Positions 47,363 to 56,405 of a stretch of DNA of 64,000 bases are shown here, piece by piece. Origin of the DNA: Gluconobacter albidus (GTDB lineage Bacteria > Pseudomonadota > Alphaproteobacteria > Acetobacterales > Acetobacteraceae); assembly GCF_002723915.1 (NCBI RefSeq), contig NZ_BEWL01000009.1, forward strand, positions 1 through 64,000. Reading direction: 5' to 3'. The translations under genes and the position numbers were made by a program. The first letter of the stretch is position 1. The number at the start of each line of letters is the position of its first letter. The notes below the pieces were generated by a model. That model searched no databases and was not told the origin of the DNA. It was given only the letters and a program-made list of their open reading frames with translations.

Positions 47363-48054
47363 CTGACACGCTCTCGCCCCTAAACTCGGAGTCTCTTGAT
47401 CCACTCGATCTTGCAAAGCTCGAACCAGCACAGCGCACCACGCACGCACCGCGTATCCTTCTGCTCTATGGCTCTTTGCGACCCCGATCCTTCAGCCGCC
47501 TATTGGTGCTTGAGGCGGAACGCATCCTGAAAGTGCTGGGGGCCGAAACACGGGTGTTCGACCCGACCGGCCTGCCGGTAGCGGATTCTGTGCCCGCGAC
47601 CCATCCGAAAGTGCAGGAACTGCGGGAACTCTCGATCTGGTCGGAAGGTCAGGTCTGGTGCAGCCCTGAACGGCACGGCAACATGACGGCAGTATTCAAA
47701 AACCAGATCGACTGGCTACCTCTGACCGAAGGCTCAATCCGCCCGACGCAGGGCCGCACGCTGGCGGTCATGCAGGTTTCGGGTGGGTCGCAGAGCTTCA
47801 ATTCCGTCAATGCCCTGCGGGTGCTGGGTCGGTGGATGCGGATGTTCACCATCCCCAACCAGTCCAGCGTACCAATGGCCTATACGCAGTTCGGTGACGA
47901 TGACCGCATGAAGCCGTCCCCCCTTTATGACCGGATGGTAGATGTCATGGAGGAACTGATGAAATTCACATGGCTGCTGCGCGACCGGGCCGACTATCTA
48001 GTGAACCGCTATAGTGAACGCAACTCGGAACACCGCTTGCCTGAAAAGCTATGA
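47359..48054 (+). CDS. arsH: ArsH organoarsenical/NADPH-dependent FMN oxidoreductase
   Basis: 231 residues. Flavodoxin-like FMN loop [13 protein letters not shown], the ArsH signature [28 protein letters not shown], and [25 protein letters not shown]. It oxidises trivalent organoarsenicals. Last gene of the operon. Confidence 0.93.
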   Translation: MTDTLSPLNSESLDPLDLAKLEPAQRTTHAPRILLLYGSLRPRSFSRLLVLEAERILKVLGAETRVFDPTGLPVADSVPATHPKVQELRELSIWSEGQVWCSPERHGNMTAVFKNQIDWLPLTEGSIRPTQGRTLAVMQVSGGSQSFNSVNALRVLGRWMRMFTIPNQSSVPMAYTQFGDDDRMKPSPLYDRMVDVMEELMKFTWLLRDRADYLVNRYSERNSEHRLPEKL

Positions 48055-48188
48055 GCCGGGCTGGCGCGTATTTCTGGCACACGACGTCTGCTTACCAAAA
48101 CCCTAAGCGACCCACCTTACGACCGAGATGAGGCGTAAGCCGACATGCGGCTAGTCCTTTCTGTTGGGGACAGCATAAGTTCCATATC

Positions 48189-48292
48189 CCTGTCGTAAAA
48201 CAGATGATTCCCGACAGGGGGGAACGCCAGTCTGGCGCACTAGCATGTTTCCTGGACAAAATTTCCATGAGGTGTGGCGACAAACCCTGTCG
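48189..48292. other. Putative res (recombination) site
   Basis: Within the 282-bp gap before the resolvase, CCCTGTCG occurs three times: 48189-48196 and 48285-48292 direct, and 48213-48220 inverted. The first two form an inverted pair. Direct plus inverted sub-sites upstream of a serine recombinase are typical of res. Confidence 0.45.
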
Positions 48293-48336
48293 GATTGGTA
48301 TAAGTGACGGAAACGGCAAAATTAGGGTTTTCCGAC

Positions 48337-49002
48337 ATGCTTATCGGCTATATGCGCGTTTCTTCTGTCGATGAGCGCCAGTCAGTGGATTTGCAGCGCG
48401 ATGCTCTGGTGCAGGCGGGCGTCGATGAGCGACACATCTTCCAGGACAAGGCCTCTGGAGCACGCGATGACAGACCCGGTCTTAAAAAATGCCTCTCTTA
48501 TATAAAGAGTGGTGACACACTCGTTGTCTGGAAGCTGGATCGGCTGGGTCGATCTCTTCCGCATCTCCTGACGATCATAGAAGATCTTAAGGCGAGATCC
48601 GTATCTTTCCGTTCCTTAACCGAACAGATGGACACAACAACGTCTCATGGCGAGCTGATGTTCTCCTTGTTTGGCGCCTTGGCTCAATACGAACGCGCTC
48701 TGATTCATGAGCGTGTCATGGCAGGGCTTGCGGCCGCAAAACGTCGAGGCCGAATAGGCGGACGGCCTCCGTCAATCAGTCAGGAGCGTTTGGACATGGC
48801 GCTCGACTACCTCAACAAGGGTGAGAGTAAGCTCTCCGTTGCGCGACGTCTCACAATTCCACGCACAACCCTCTTGAACACTCTTGAGCGGATAGGCTGG
48901 CAACCACGCTCAGAGAGTGAGGAAGGCGACGGTGATGTTGACGAGCGTACCGCAGAAAACAATGAGAAGAAGCCGCTCAACCGCCGCAGACGACAGGCCT
49001 GA
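48337..49002 (+). CDS. Serine recombinase, resolvase/invertase family
   Basis: 221 residues from ATG 48337 (MLIGYMRVSSVDERQS with the catalytic Ser). KLDRLGRSLPHLL and EQMDTTTSHGELMFSLFGALAQYERALIHER are family blocks; a C-terminal helix-turn-helix (SVARRLTIPRTTLLNTL) is followed by an acidic/basic tail. It probably resolves plasmid multimers or belongs to a lost Tn3-like element that carried the ars genes; no transposase is present. Confidence 0.87.
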   Translation: MLIGYMRVSSVDERQSVDLQRDALVQAGVDERHIFQDKASGARDDRPGLKKCLSYIKSGDTLVVWKLDRLGRSLPHLLTIIEDLKARSVSFRSLTEQMDTTTSHGELMFSLFGALAQYERALIHERVMAGLAAAKRRGRIGGRPPSISQERLDMALDYLNKGESKLSVARRLTIPRTTLLNTLERIGWQPRSESEEGDGDVDERTAENNEKKPLNRRRRQA

Positions 49003-49110
49003 TGAGGATGGGTTAGACCGCAGATACTTCACCCGCGCATACCCGGCCAAGATCAGACTGATCCCAACAATCCCGGATACCATGGCCACACGGTAGGACA
49101 ATGCCGTCAT
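48910..49110 (-). CDS. Small membrane protein, possible
   Basis: 66 residues with two hydrophobic segments (VAMVSGIVGISLILAGYARV and ERLLLIVFCGTLVNITVAFL). It overlaps the resolvase 3' end in antisense and has only a distant AAGGAG site, so its reality is uncertain. Confidence 0.35.
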   Translation of the reverse strand: MTALSYRVAMVSGIVGISLILAGYARVKYLRSNPSSSGLSSAAVERLLLIVFCGTLVNITVAFLTL

Positions 49111-49170
49111 TGCTGGCGTAGAAATCTGGCTTCTCCTTCAAGGTGTGTCCGCAATGGACACACCAGTAAG

Positions 49171-49455
49171 TCACATTCCCAAAGCACGACGATAGATGTC
49201 CAGAAGGGTTTCCTGTTCCTCAACCTGGGCAGGCTCCATTTTCCGAAGCTTCAGGATCTGCTTAATGATCTTAACGTCGAACCCGGCCGACTTGGCTTCG
49301 CTGAAGATGTCCTTGATGTCTCCGGCCAACGCCTTTCGTTCTTCTTCCAGGCGTTCAACCCGCTCAATGATGGATCTCAGGCGATCCGCTGCAATTCCTC
49401 CGGTCTGAACGGTGGTCTCAGCAGATGCTGTGTCCTGTTCTTCATGTGCCAACAT
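49171..49455 (-). CDS. GapR-like DUF2312 nucleoid-associated protein
   Basis: 94 residues. IAADRLRSIIERVERLEEERKALAGDIKDIFSEAKSAGFDVKIIKQILKLRKME is the DUF2312/GapR coiled-coil core, which clamps overtwisted A+T-rich DNA in alphaproteobacteria. A plasmid copy beside repC may act on replication or topology. AAAGGAG precedes it, and the TCAGTCGCA box lies 39 nt upstream. Confidence 0.88.
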   Translation of the reverse strand: MLAHEEQDTASAETTVQTGGIAADRLRSIIERVERLEEERKALAGDIKDIFSEAKSAGFDVKIIKQILKLRKMEPAQVEEQETLLDIYRRALGM

Positions 49456-49494
49456 ACAGTTCTCCTTTCACTCGCCCAATCTGCCACCTCAGTC

Positions 49495-49503
49495 TGCGAC
49501 TGA
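49495..49503 (-). promoter_or_regulatory. TCAGTCGCA box (gapR-like gene)
   Basis: TCAGTCGCA on the minus strand, 39 nt before ATG 49455. The + strand shows it inside a perfect palindrome CTCAGTC-TGC-GACTGAG. No SD hairpin is seen in this leader. Confidence 0.55.
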
Positions 49504-49507
49504 GGCG

Positions 49508-50752
49508 TCAATGGTAGGTTCGGTCGGTCGAAAGATCCGAGGCCAGCCCATAGAGGGTCCGGTCCAGAGCCAGCGTTCCGTCAAGGTGACGTTCGATCAT
49601 GGCCCGAAGCAGGCCACCAGCCGACCGCACTTTCCCTTTGCGGGACTTCGCGGAAATCACACAGACGGCGACGGCGGCCTCGTATCGGCCCATGACGCTG
49701 CACGCCTGGCGCCAGGCATGAGAGGAAATTCCCAGAGAACCTGTGAGCATCTCGACGGCCTCGATCAGCTCGGCCTCATGTGGGCGACTGCTGGTGCACA
49801 GGTCTCGCAAGTCAGGAACAAGCTGAAGAAGGAAATTCGGTCCGGCCTTGAAGCCCCGAAGCGGTGAGGCCTTGGAACGGGAGACACTGTCAGACCCAAC
49901 TACTCCTTCCTCTATGCCAACGCCGGCGTAGCCGGCTCCGCTTACAGTAACTTTAGTTATAGTATTTGGGTTTGTATCAGTATTGTGGGGTCCATCAGTG
50001 CGCCCCATGGGGTCCATTTCCACAGGGTCAGCCCCTGCAATCATGGCCTCCAGACGCTCGACCAAACCCTCCATCTGCTCAACCAGCGGCGACAGGATGT
50101 CCAGGTCGTGGTCATTGCCACGCAGTGCCAGGAGCTGATGCCCGTTCTGCTGGATGCTCATGACCGTCGGCCTGTCAGCCGTCGTCTCCAGGGCCGTGGC
50201 ACAAAGGGCCGCAATGCGGCGACCTAAGACCATGGCTCTCTTATGCAGACGCTTTCCTTCGCGTTCCCGCTCTCTGAAGGCCTCAACGCGTTGGAGCATT
50301 TCGTCGTAGCGCCGAGACAGCGGCGACAGATCGAACCCGTATCCCTCCAGGATCGCACCATTGCGGCCGTCGCGTCTCAACCAGCGCTGCTGATTCGGAC
50401 TGTCGCGCATGATGATCCAGCCTAATTCGCTGAGGCCGCGAAGCCAGCGTTTGACCGTGGATCTCTCGATCCCGAACCGCTCGCAGATGTCGCGATTGCG
50501 CACAGAGCAGATGGTGAGATTGTCGTCTTCCCAGTCCACTGGCTTCGTGCGGCTGATCAGAAAGCCAAGCAGATCGGACTGGCGCGGCTGAAGGCCAAGC
50601 GCCCGGGGCTCCGTATGCAAAGCGCTGAGGATCTGGGCCTTGGTAGCACCGCTGCGGGGCAGGGCCTCACACTGCATTTCGGCCAGGATCATGGCCGGAG
50701 TAATGCGTCTCACCCCGGCCTGATGGGGGTCATGCGAAAGCGAATAGGTCAT
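49508..50752 (-). CDS. repC: Plasmid replication initiator RepC
   Basis: 414 residues from ATG 50752 (MTYSLSHDPHQAG). The N-terminal winged-helix domain (LGFLISRTKPVDWEDDNLTICSVRNRDICERFGIERSTVKRWLRGLSELGWI) is characteristic of RepC of repABC-type replicons; a C-terminal RepC domain follows a variable linker. No repA/repB lies adjacent; partition is supplied by the distant parA locus. An upstream in-frame start (50839) exists. Confidence 0.87.
   Translation of the reverse strand: MTYSLSHDPHQAGVRRITPAMILAEMQCEALPRSGATKAQILSALHTEPRALGLQPRQSDLLGFLISRTKPVDWEDDNLTICSVRNRDICERFGIERSTVKRWLRGLSELGWIIMRDSPNQQRWLRRDGRNGAILEGYGFDLSPLSRRYDEMLQRVEAFREREREGKRLHKRAMVLGRRIAALCATALETTADRPTVMSIQQNGHQLLALRGNDHDLDILSPLVEQMEGLVERLEAMIAGADPVEMDPMGRTDGPHNTDTNPNTITKVTVSGAGYAGVGIEEGVVGSDSVSRSKASPLRGFKAGPNFLLQLVPDLRDLCTSSRPHEAELIEAVEMLTGSLGISSHAWRQACSVMGRYEAAVAVCVISAKSRKGKVRSAGGLLRAMIERHLDGTLALDRTLYGLASDLSTDRTYH
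49915..49985. other. Candidate oriV: A+T-rich stretch inside repC
   Basis: A locally A+T-rich run (TTACAGTAACTTTAGTTATA and following) sits in the variable linker of repC. In repABC-family plasmids the origin lies within repC in such a stretch. No iterons seen here. Confidence 0.45.
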
Positions 50753-51323
50753 GGAAAACTTCTCAGGATTTCGGGATTTCCGAAGCCCTGCTCTCCAACC
50801 CTTCAAACAAGCCCCTCCCGTTTGCAAAAACTCTTGCATTCGAAGCTGAAATGTAGGATTGAAAATTCAGCAGATGAATTTCAATCCAGTTCAATCGGTT
50901 TGGCGACCGATGGGACTACGTTCTTAGGGCCTCGTGAAAGCGGGGCCTTAAACGTATCTGGGCTCTGGCTAACTCACTCAAACAATTCCTTCTTCAAGCC
51001 CAAATAGGCGATTTGCCTTTATGCTTCTCCTGTAGCGAGAAAGAAAGGCCCTTTTCAGAGTCTCCCGGCCGCTGAAACATCGCCACAAGGATCTGCGACT
51101 TTCATCTGTAACATGAGTCTGTTCCACGCCCGCAAGGGAGCGATGAGAACAAAAGCGGCCTTCCGTAATTTTTTTTCACAATTCGTTAAGGAAACCTTTT
51201 TTCTTTGCGGCCGCCCGTGCTACGAGCGAACAAGAGTAATGATAAAGGCAAAGTTAAACTTGACGATGCTGTACCGGTTTTGCCTTTATCTCTCGAAGAG
51301 TTTTGTAGTTGTAAAGGTGCCAG
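50753..51323. other. 571-bp region upstream of repC
   Basis: No convincing gene. It probably carries the repC promoter and leader. A variant box AAAGTCGCA (minus strand, 51094-51102) resembles the T[CT]AGTCGCA boxes but lies 341 nt from the repC ATG. Long leaders with antisense RNA control are usual for repC, but I cannot identify one here. Confidence 0.35.
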
Positions 51324-51647
51324 ATGGGTTCGACAGTTCCTTCAGCCAATAGTCCTACAAGTTTTAGTGATTATACTTCACGAGAGATATTGAAAGACTT
51401 CCACAGTAGCTTAATGCTGATTAAAGAACAGTCACACGAACTTTCTTGTTCCTTCGCCATTACGGCTACAGATATTCAAAAAATTTTTCAATGCTTCGAG
51501 GCTGCTCGTCGTCTCTCAACCCGAGTTGCGACACTTTCGTTCGAGAACCCTGAGAGCGAAAACCTGAAACGAGAGTGTCTGAACTGTCTTGCTATTCTCG
51601 AAGCGGGTCTTTGCTTCGAAGAAGAACCGGGCTCTCTGCCAGACTGA
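51324..51647 (+). CDS. Hypothetical 107-residue protein
   Basis: Helical, no family recognised (SREILKDFHSSLMLIKEQSHELSCSFAITATDIQKIFQCFEAARRL). An AAAGGTG site precedes ATG 51324. Plausible small plasmid gene between the replicon and transfer region. Confidence 0.45.
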   Translation: MGSTVPSANSPTSFSDYTSREILKDFHSSLMLIKEQSHELSCSFAITATDIQKIFQCFEAARRLSTRVATLSFENPESENLKRECLNCLAILEAGLCFEEEPGSLPD

Positions 51648-51663
51648 GATAGAAGTTTCCCGT

Positions 51664-51709
51664 TAAGTCGCAGAAGCTTGCGCAATTCTCTGATCTCCAC
51701 TCAGGAGAT
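51664..51709 (+). promoter_or_regulatory. TAAGTCGCA box and SD hairpin (lipoprotein gene)
   Basis: TAAGTCGCA at 51664-51672, 43 nt before ATG 51716. ATCTCC (51693-51698) and GGAGAT (51704-51709) pair; the 3' arm is the ribosome site. Confidence 0.5.
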
Positions 51710-51715
51710 TCACAT

Positions 51716-52015
51716 ATGATGACGCGTCTTTTGCCAGTCTTCGGACTTCTTATTCTGACCGCCTGCTCAGGCAACGTTTCCGCCTATCATGGCCATGGCC
51801 CCAAGCCGCCTCCACTCAAACATGCTCGCTATGAGCCGGGTGCGGCCTACGGGTCATCCAGAGCCGTCTGGGCACCACCTGTCTATGATCGGCAAGGTCA
51901 TATCGTGAAGGTGGAAGATCCCCGCAATTCTGGGGGCCGTGAAGACTACGAGCACGCGGCCTGGGCCGTTGGTGGCCCCAACAACAACTCCACGCACCCA
52001 CCCGGAACCTTCTAA
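51716..52015 (+). CDS. Small lipoprotein of the transfer region
   Basis: 99 residues. Lipobox LLILTAC at residues 11-17 predicts lipidation at Cys17. The mature part is Pro/Gly/His-rich (YHGHGPKPPPLKHARYEPG). Probably an outer-membrane accessory of the conjugation machinery by location and shared box; no family recognised. Confidence 0.65.
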   Translation: MMTRLLPVFGLLILTACSGNVSAYHGHGPKPPPLKHARYEPGAAYGSSRAVWAPPVYDRQGHIVKVEDPRNSGGREDYEHAAWAVGGPNNNSTHPPGTF

Positions 52016-52020
52016 AAGAA

Positions 52021-52046
52021 AAGCGGCCCTCTGGGGCCGCTTCCTG
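52021..52046. terminator. Hairpin between convergent genes
   Basis: AAGCGGCCC and GGGCCGCTT pair around TCTG; A-rich before and T-rich after, so it could end both the lipoprotein gene and the leftward gene ending at 52049. Confidence 0.7.
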
Positions 52047-52048
52047 TT

Positions 52049-52576
52049 TCAGGACCGTCGAGGAAAAAGGGTGTCGGCCTCTCTGATATAGGCCAGCATC
52101 CCGGCCTTCCTTCGCTGACGAAACTGCCAGTTCATCCACCCATTCTGCAGAATATAGAGCCCCAGAGCGAACCAGAACGGCATCATCTCGATCGCGGTCA
52201 CAAGCGTCTGGCTCCGCCACGACCCGCTAAGGCCGACAATGATCCACGCAGCGAGAAGGCACGCCCCTATGAGGGCAGCGGCCCAGGCGCGCTGATACGT
52301 CCTGGCCTGCTGGTTCTGGAGATAGATCTCTACCGCGGCCGGACTGACGTCATACACGTCAGCCGTCGCAACAATGTCGATGCGACCCAATTCATCAACC
52401 TGAAACCCGTCGTCCGCTTCAGGTTTTCTCCGGACGATGCCCCATAGTGTCCGAAGCAGACTGTAGCCGTCACGAATACTCGTGGCCCCGACTGCGACAG
52501 ATGGAGAGCCTACAACGAAACGGGCTGCCCGGCCTGTTTTGGCGAGAACCCCTTTCTTTTCGTCCGCCCCACTCAC
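52049..52576 (-). CDS. Inner-membrane transfer protein, TraX/IcmV-like candidate
   Basis: 175 residues with two adjacent transmembrane segments (AWAAALIGACLLAAWIIVGLSG and MMPFWFALGLYILQNGWMNW). Size, topology and location next to DotA/TraY suggest the TraX/IcmV position of I-type systems; sequence support is weak. ATGA overlap with the thioredoxin-fold gene upstream. Confidence 0.5.
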   Translation of the reverse strand: MSGADEKKGVLAKTGRAARFVVGSPSVAVGATSIRDGYSLLRTLWGIVRRKPEADDGFQVDELGRIDIVATADVYDVSPAAVEIYLQNQQARTYQRAWAAALIGACLLAAWIIVGLSGSWRSQTLVTAIEMMPFWFALGLYILQNGWMNWQFRQRRKAGMLAYIREADTLFPRRS

Positions 52577-53586
52577 TGGCTGACATCCATCAGGAACTTG
52601 TTCAGGTCGGGAGGCACCCCGTCGAGACGCCCCAGAGACCCATCATGATGCTTCCAGAAAAAGGTCGGTGTGCCTGTCAGCGATACCGCTTTAGCGGCTG
52701 CCATGTTTGCATCAAGTCGCGACTGCGCTTCAGGAGACGGTTGATCCAGCACATTCGAGAGGCCGCCAGACGTCCAAGCCTGAACCATACTGGCATCCGC
52801 AGGCAGCGAAGTCATGGCCTTGGCGTAGCGCGTACTTGCGCCGCCATCCTCATAATCCAGGAGCGAAAGCGGTACGACCCTTAGACGCAGCTTGCCGCTA
52901 TCAACGGCGGGCTGAAGGAGCTGCATAGCCCGGATCGAGAACGTGCAGCGCGGATCAATGAACATGATCACTTCCGGCGCACCCTTCTGGCCGATCACAC
53001 CAGCATAGATCTGCTCGGACAACGAACCGGCCGAGGCCTTTCCGCCTCCCTGGACGTCAATCCGAACCGTGGGGACGGCCCCTGGAATATAGCGGATCTG
53101 CTGCCTTGTGACGTTTTTACCTGCGGTATCCCATATTGTGCCCGCAATCGCGGCCTGACCGTCTGGCGTCGCATAGACAACCTGGAAACGGTCGCCATTG
53201 CGCACAAACATGCCTCTGGTGTTGCGCCAGACCTCAAGATCTGTAGCCCGCTTGCCCATCAGCTCGTGAAGGCGATCATAGGGGACGGGAATGAGCGTCC
53301 CGCCAATAATGAAGCTGTGATTTTCCGGTGTGAAGAAAACAAGAAGCTGGTTATCGCCGTGCGCAACGCCAGTCTGGAGGCCGTGCTGTGGCTCTGCCCA
53401 CAGGATCTCGCTGCCTGCCTGGACCAGTCGCTGGATCGCGTCAGTCGGCTGAGGCCCGAGCGAAGCGGCCTTTTGAGGTGGTGATGTTTGGGCAGGCGGG
53501 GAAGGAACAGCACATTGGGTCTGCGCCATTGCCGGCGCAGCCAGGAACAGCGATCCGGCGAGATAAAGAGAAGTACGAGAACGCAT
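52573..53586 (-). CDS. DsbC/DsbG-like periplasmic protein with an altered CxxC
   Basis: 337 residues. Signal peptide MRSRTSLYLAGSLFLAAPAMA, a DsbC-like N-terminal dimerisation-type region, then a thioredoxin fold: EVIMFIDPRCTFSI...LTGTPTFFWKHHDGSLGRLDG with cis-Pro (GTPTF). The canonical DPxCxYC active site reads DPRCTFS, so the second cysteine is missing. It may bind or isomerise disulfides in transfer proteins but cannot act as a normal dithiol oxidoreductase. Confidence 0.78.
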   Translation of the reverse strand: MRSRTSLYLAGSLFLAAPAMAQTQCAVPSPPAQTSPPQKAASLGPQPTDAIQRLVQAGSEILWAEPQHGLQTGVAHGDNQLLVFFTPENHSFIIGGTLIPVPYDRLHELMGKRATDLEVWRNTRGMFVRNGDRFQVVYATPDGQAAIAGTIWDTAGKNVTRQQIRYIPGAVPTVRIDVQGGGKASAGSLSEQIYAGVIGQKGAPEVIMFIDPRCTFSIRAMQLLQPAVDSGKLRLRVVPLSLLDYEDGGASTRYAKAMTSLPADASMVQAWTSGGLSNVLDQPSPEAQSRLDANMAAAKAVSLTGTPTFFWKHHDGSLGRLDGVPPDLNKFLMDVSQ

Positions 53587-53589
53587 AAA

Positions 53590-53638
53590 GGGTCTCCTGA
53601 AGAATTAAGGAGACCCTATCGAGCTAAGATGCGACTAA
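53590..53638 (-). promoter_or_regulatory. TTAGTCGCA box and SD hairpin (DsbC-like gene)
   Basis: TTAGTCGCA on the minus strand at 53630-53638, 43 nt before ATG 53586 and overlapping the stop of the preceding gene. GGGTCTCC (53609-53616) and GGAGACCC (53590-53597), given as minus-strand 5' and 3' arms, form an 8-bp stem containing the ribosome site. Confidence 0.6.
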
Positions 53639-54069
53639 GAGCTGCTTTTTGGAGCGTCTGGCAGAGGACCGTAAAGGGAGCGATATTGTTTGAGCGAAGC
53701 CTCGGCTTTATCTGCCCAAGCCTTCAACTCGTCGTAGTTAGCTTCCGACTTATCGCCAAAATCTTTCCACTGGTTTGTTAAAGACTGCTGACGCTCCAAA
53801 TCAGAGCGCGCCTGGACCAGATCTGCCTCAAGAGCCGCAATCTGGTCCTTGCGCTCCTTCATAATCCCTTCTTGCCACTTGATATGGTCGAGGAACTCCT
53901 GCGCTTTGGCTACCAGAACTGCGTACTTGTCCTGCCAGCTCTCAGAAGGACGACGCAGTAGATTGTCCACCACCTCACGTCGGCGACGCGTGGAATCGGC
54001 AGACATTTGGCCAAGCATGTACCCGGCCCATCCACTCATTCCATCATTGCCAAACATTTCAGACCTCAT
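53635..54069 (-). CDS. Coiled-coil protein at the end of the transfer operon
   Basis: 144 residues. After a Gly/Met-rich start (MFGNDGMSGWAGYMLGQM) a long heptad-like region follows (KERKDQIAALEADLVQARSDLERQQSL). ATG 54069 overlaps the DotA/TraY stop (ATGA); ATG 54057 has a better GAGG site. Function unknown. Confidence 0.6.
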   Translation of the reverse strand: MRSEMFGNDGMSGWAGYMLGQMSADSTRRRREVVDNLLRRPSESWQDKYAVLVAKAQEFLDHIKWQEGIMKERKDQIAALEADLVQARSDLERQQSLTNQWKDFGDKSEANYDELKAWADKAEASLKQYRSLYGPLPDAPKSSS

Positions 54070-56402
54070 GTGGTACGGCTTAACGTTGTATCTACCAAGT
54101 TAGAGCCTTGTTTTGTCAATGCGCCACCGTTTTTCGAGTTACCTGCCGTCTCACCTTTTTTAGAAGGTGCAAGCGAACTTTCAATTCCTTTCAAAGTACC
54201 GGCCATACCGATTACCGCAGCATCCTTAGAAAACTGATCCAGATCGACGCGGTTCCCTTCATGAAAGCCGATCATGGCAGGAACACGCTCTGGCAGGATA
54301 GCAATCAGCCTGAAGCACATCAGCGCCAGCGTGATATGGACCGTGACGTACATTCCGAGCATGACGACAACGCCAATAAGATTGGTCACGATCCAGCCAT
54401 GCGACAGCACGAACCCTGCTGCCACACCAAATGTCTGGTGGATCAGCCAGGACATGGCATCAAACACGAAGTAGCCGAGGAAAAGCCCGAACAGCATCAG
54501 GGTCGGTCGAAAAAGGACGTTGAAGATAAGAGCATACCCTGCTTTCGCGTGCCCATGCAGACCTTCTCCGGACATCGTCATGTGGGCCAGCATCCAGAGC
54601 GGAACAGCGATTACGCCTTCGCACACCAGAATGAGCCAGCCAGCAACGCCCGCCATCCACATCACCCAGGGGATCATCGGCAGCACGAACGCGAGTGTAA
54701 GGCCCGGAAGCAGAAGCGCCATTGCGCCTGTGAGGATTGGCGTGCTGAGGAACTGCACGACGACATGCCCCACACCAATGCCAGCAGCCCCCGCGAAATT
54801 GCCGGTTAGAGCCGCACCCGCCGCCGTCACCGCAGATCCAGCGTCCGAGCTGAGAAGTGCTGCGGACGCCATGACCAAAAGGGCCGTGGTGATCATCCAG
54901 TTTCCGAGGCCCATGAGGTTTCCGAACGGATCCGTCCAGTAGCCTTCAGCGCCAGATGGCTCGATGAACGCCATGACCGTCTGAAGCGTGTAGTCGCTCA
55001 GATGCAAAGACCGCGCGACCTGAGACAGCACCCCTGCGCCATCACCGCTCGGCGTGACACCGGCATAGAGATCACTGCTTCCGCCTGGAGCATTCATGCC
55101 GTCCTGCGTGGCGACCATATTGGAGATATTGGCCAGGAGTGCGCCAATCGACTGCATCATCGGCGCAATATCTCCGTGCACGTCCTCGCCCAGTCCAACA
55201 TAGGTCGGAGCGCTGACAGTCGGAGTGGATGCCATCAGGGACATTGTTTCCCCGTTGAGACGGGCAAACTCAAGGTAGTAGGCGCCCGCACCTGTCCAGC
55301 CGAGACTATCCAGACGGCCCTTGGTGTTGGCCGCGTCTCCGTTGGTCCCGCTGTTCCACGCCTGGAAGCTGGTACTGCGCTGTGTGACGGCTGCCTGAAC
55401 CTGCTGGCGGATACTGGCAGCTTTGGCCGTCAGCTTGCTGGTGTAGTCATTGGTCGCCTGCGTCATAAGGGTCACGAGAGGTGCCAGACTGGAGGACTTC
55501 TTGGTCTGCCAGAACTGGGTTGCAACCTGCTGGACCTGCGGCCGGATCTCGCCCACCAGGACACTATCCAGAATCTGCTGCTGCATGGCGGCCGTATCGA
55601 CCGTGATCCCCAGGATCTTCGTCGCTGCGCGCGGAGCCTGGATCGTGACAGAACCGCAGACCGGCTGCCCGTCTCCCGTGGTCATCTGATAGGGATAGGT
55701 AATCATACCCAGATCGGAGCCGGATACGGCCTTCACGGTTCTCCCGGTCGGGGCTGGCACAAGGCTCGAATTTGATGAGGCCAGGTTGACCAGATCCCGG
55801 CACATTTCATTGGCGATCAGGCCAGCCACAATGGTTTTCGTACCCGGTACCATGGGCTGTGCGATGGTTTTTCCGTCCGGACCAATCGCCTGCACGGCGG
55901 AGGAATAGACCGTCTTCGCCATGCCGACACCCCAGAGCGAACCCTGAACGAACGCGGCCTGACCCGCACTGAAGCCGCCTGCAACCGGAAGCATCATGAT
56001 GGCGCCAAAGGCCATACGCACGATACTCATGGACGTCTGATTGGATCCAAGCACCTTCGACGTTTCGGCCGAGCGGTGCATGTTCATCATCATGACGTAA
56101 GAAACAAAGGCCATGGCCAACGCCATGACGAAGCCGGACAGATCGCCCAGCATGGTTCCGATAACCGTGGCCTCGGTGCCGGTGGTTGTCGAGGACGACC
56201 CGAACACCGGAAAGACCGACTTGATCATGGTCGCGGCCCAATCATCACCAGGATCGAGCATGTTCCACGTCACGCCATAAGTGGAGTTTCCCGACGTCGA
56301 ATTGCCTGTGACCGACTGTGCGTGAGCTATTCCTGTCGTGAGGAAGATGGGCAGGACGCTGAGCGCCCTACCCGTGTTTCTGAAGCGTCTGAGAGAAGTC
56401 AT
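54066..56402 (-). CDS. traY: DotA/TraY-family inner-membrane protein of the type IVB secretion system
   Basis: 778 residues. Signal-like N-terminus, periplasmic region, and at least seven hydrophobic segments including a C-terminal cluster (FVLPMIPWVMWMAGVAGWLILVCEGVIAVPLWMLAHM, a DotA/TraY hallmark). It forms a large ring-like assembly in the inner membrane/periplasm of Dot/Icm and IncI-type systems. ATG 56402; a GTG one codon earlier directly abuts the upstream stop. Confidence 0.88.
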   Translation of the reverse strand: MTSLRRFRNTGRALSVLPIFLTTGIAHAQSVTGNSTSGNSTYGVTWNMLDPGDDWAATMIKSVFPVFGSSSTTTGTEATVIGTMLGDLSGFVMALAMAFVSYVMMMNMHRSAETSKVLGSNQTSMSIVRMAFGAIMMLPVAGGFSAGQAAFVQGSLWGVGMAKTVYSSAVQAIGPDGKTIAQPMVPGTKTIVAGLIANEMCRDLVNLASSNSSLVPAPTGRTVKAVSGSDLGMITYPYQMTTGDGQPVCGSVTIQAPRAATKILGITVDTAAMQQQILDSVLVGEIRPQVQQVATQFWQTKKSSSLAPLVTLMTQATNDYTSKLTAKAASIRQQVQAAVTQRSTSFQAWNSGTNGDAANTKGRLDSLGWTGAGAYYLEFARLNGETMSLMASTPTVSAPTYVGLGEDVHGDIAPMMQSIGALLANISNMVATQDGMNAPGGSSDLYAGVTPSGDGAGVLSQVARSLHLSDYTLQTVMAFIEPSGAEGYWTDPFGNLMGLGNWMITTALLVMASAALLSSDAGSAVTAAGAALTGNFAGAAGIGVGHVVVQFLSTPILTGAMALLLPGLTLAFVLPMIPWVMWMAGVAGWLILVCEGVIAVPLWMLAHMTMSGEGLHGHAKAGYALIFNVLFRPTLMLFGLFLGYFVFDAMSWLIHQTFGVAAGFVLSHGWIVTNLIGVVVMLGMYVTVHITLALMCFRLIAILPERVPAMIGFHEGNRVDLDQFSKDAAVIGMAGTLKGIESSLAPSKKGETAGNSKNGGALTKQGSNLVDTTLSRTT

Positions 56403-56405
56403 CAC

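Noticed and set aside
51113-51352. 79-codon + strand frame upstream of the 51324 gene
   Set aside because: Composition looks random, it overlaps a better-supported start, and no ribosome site is seen.
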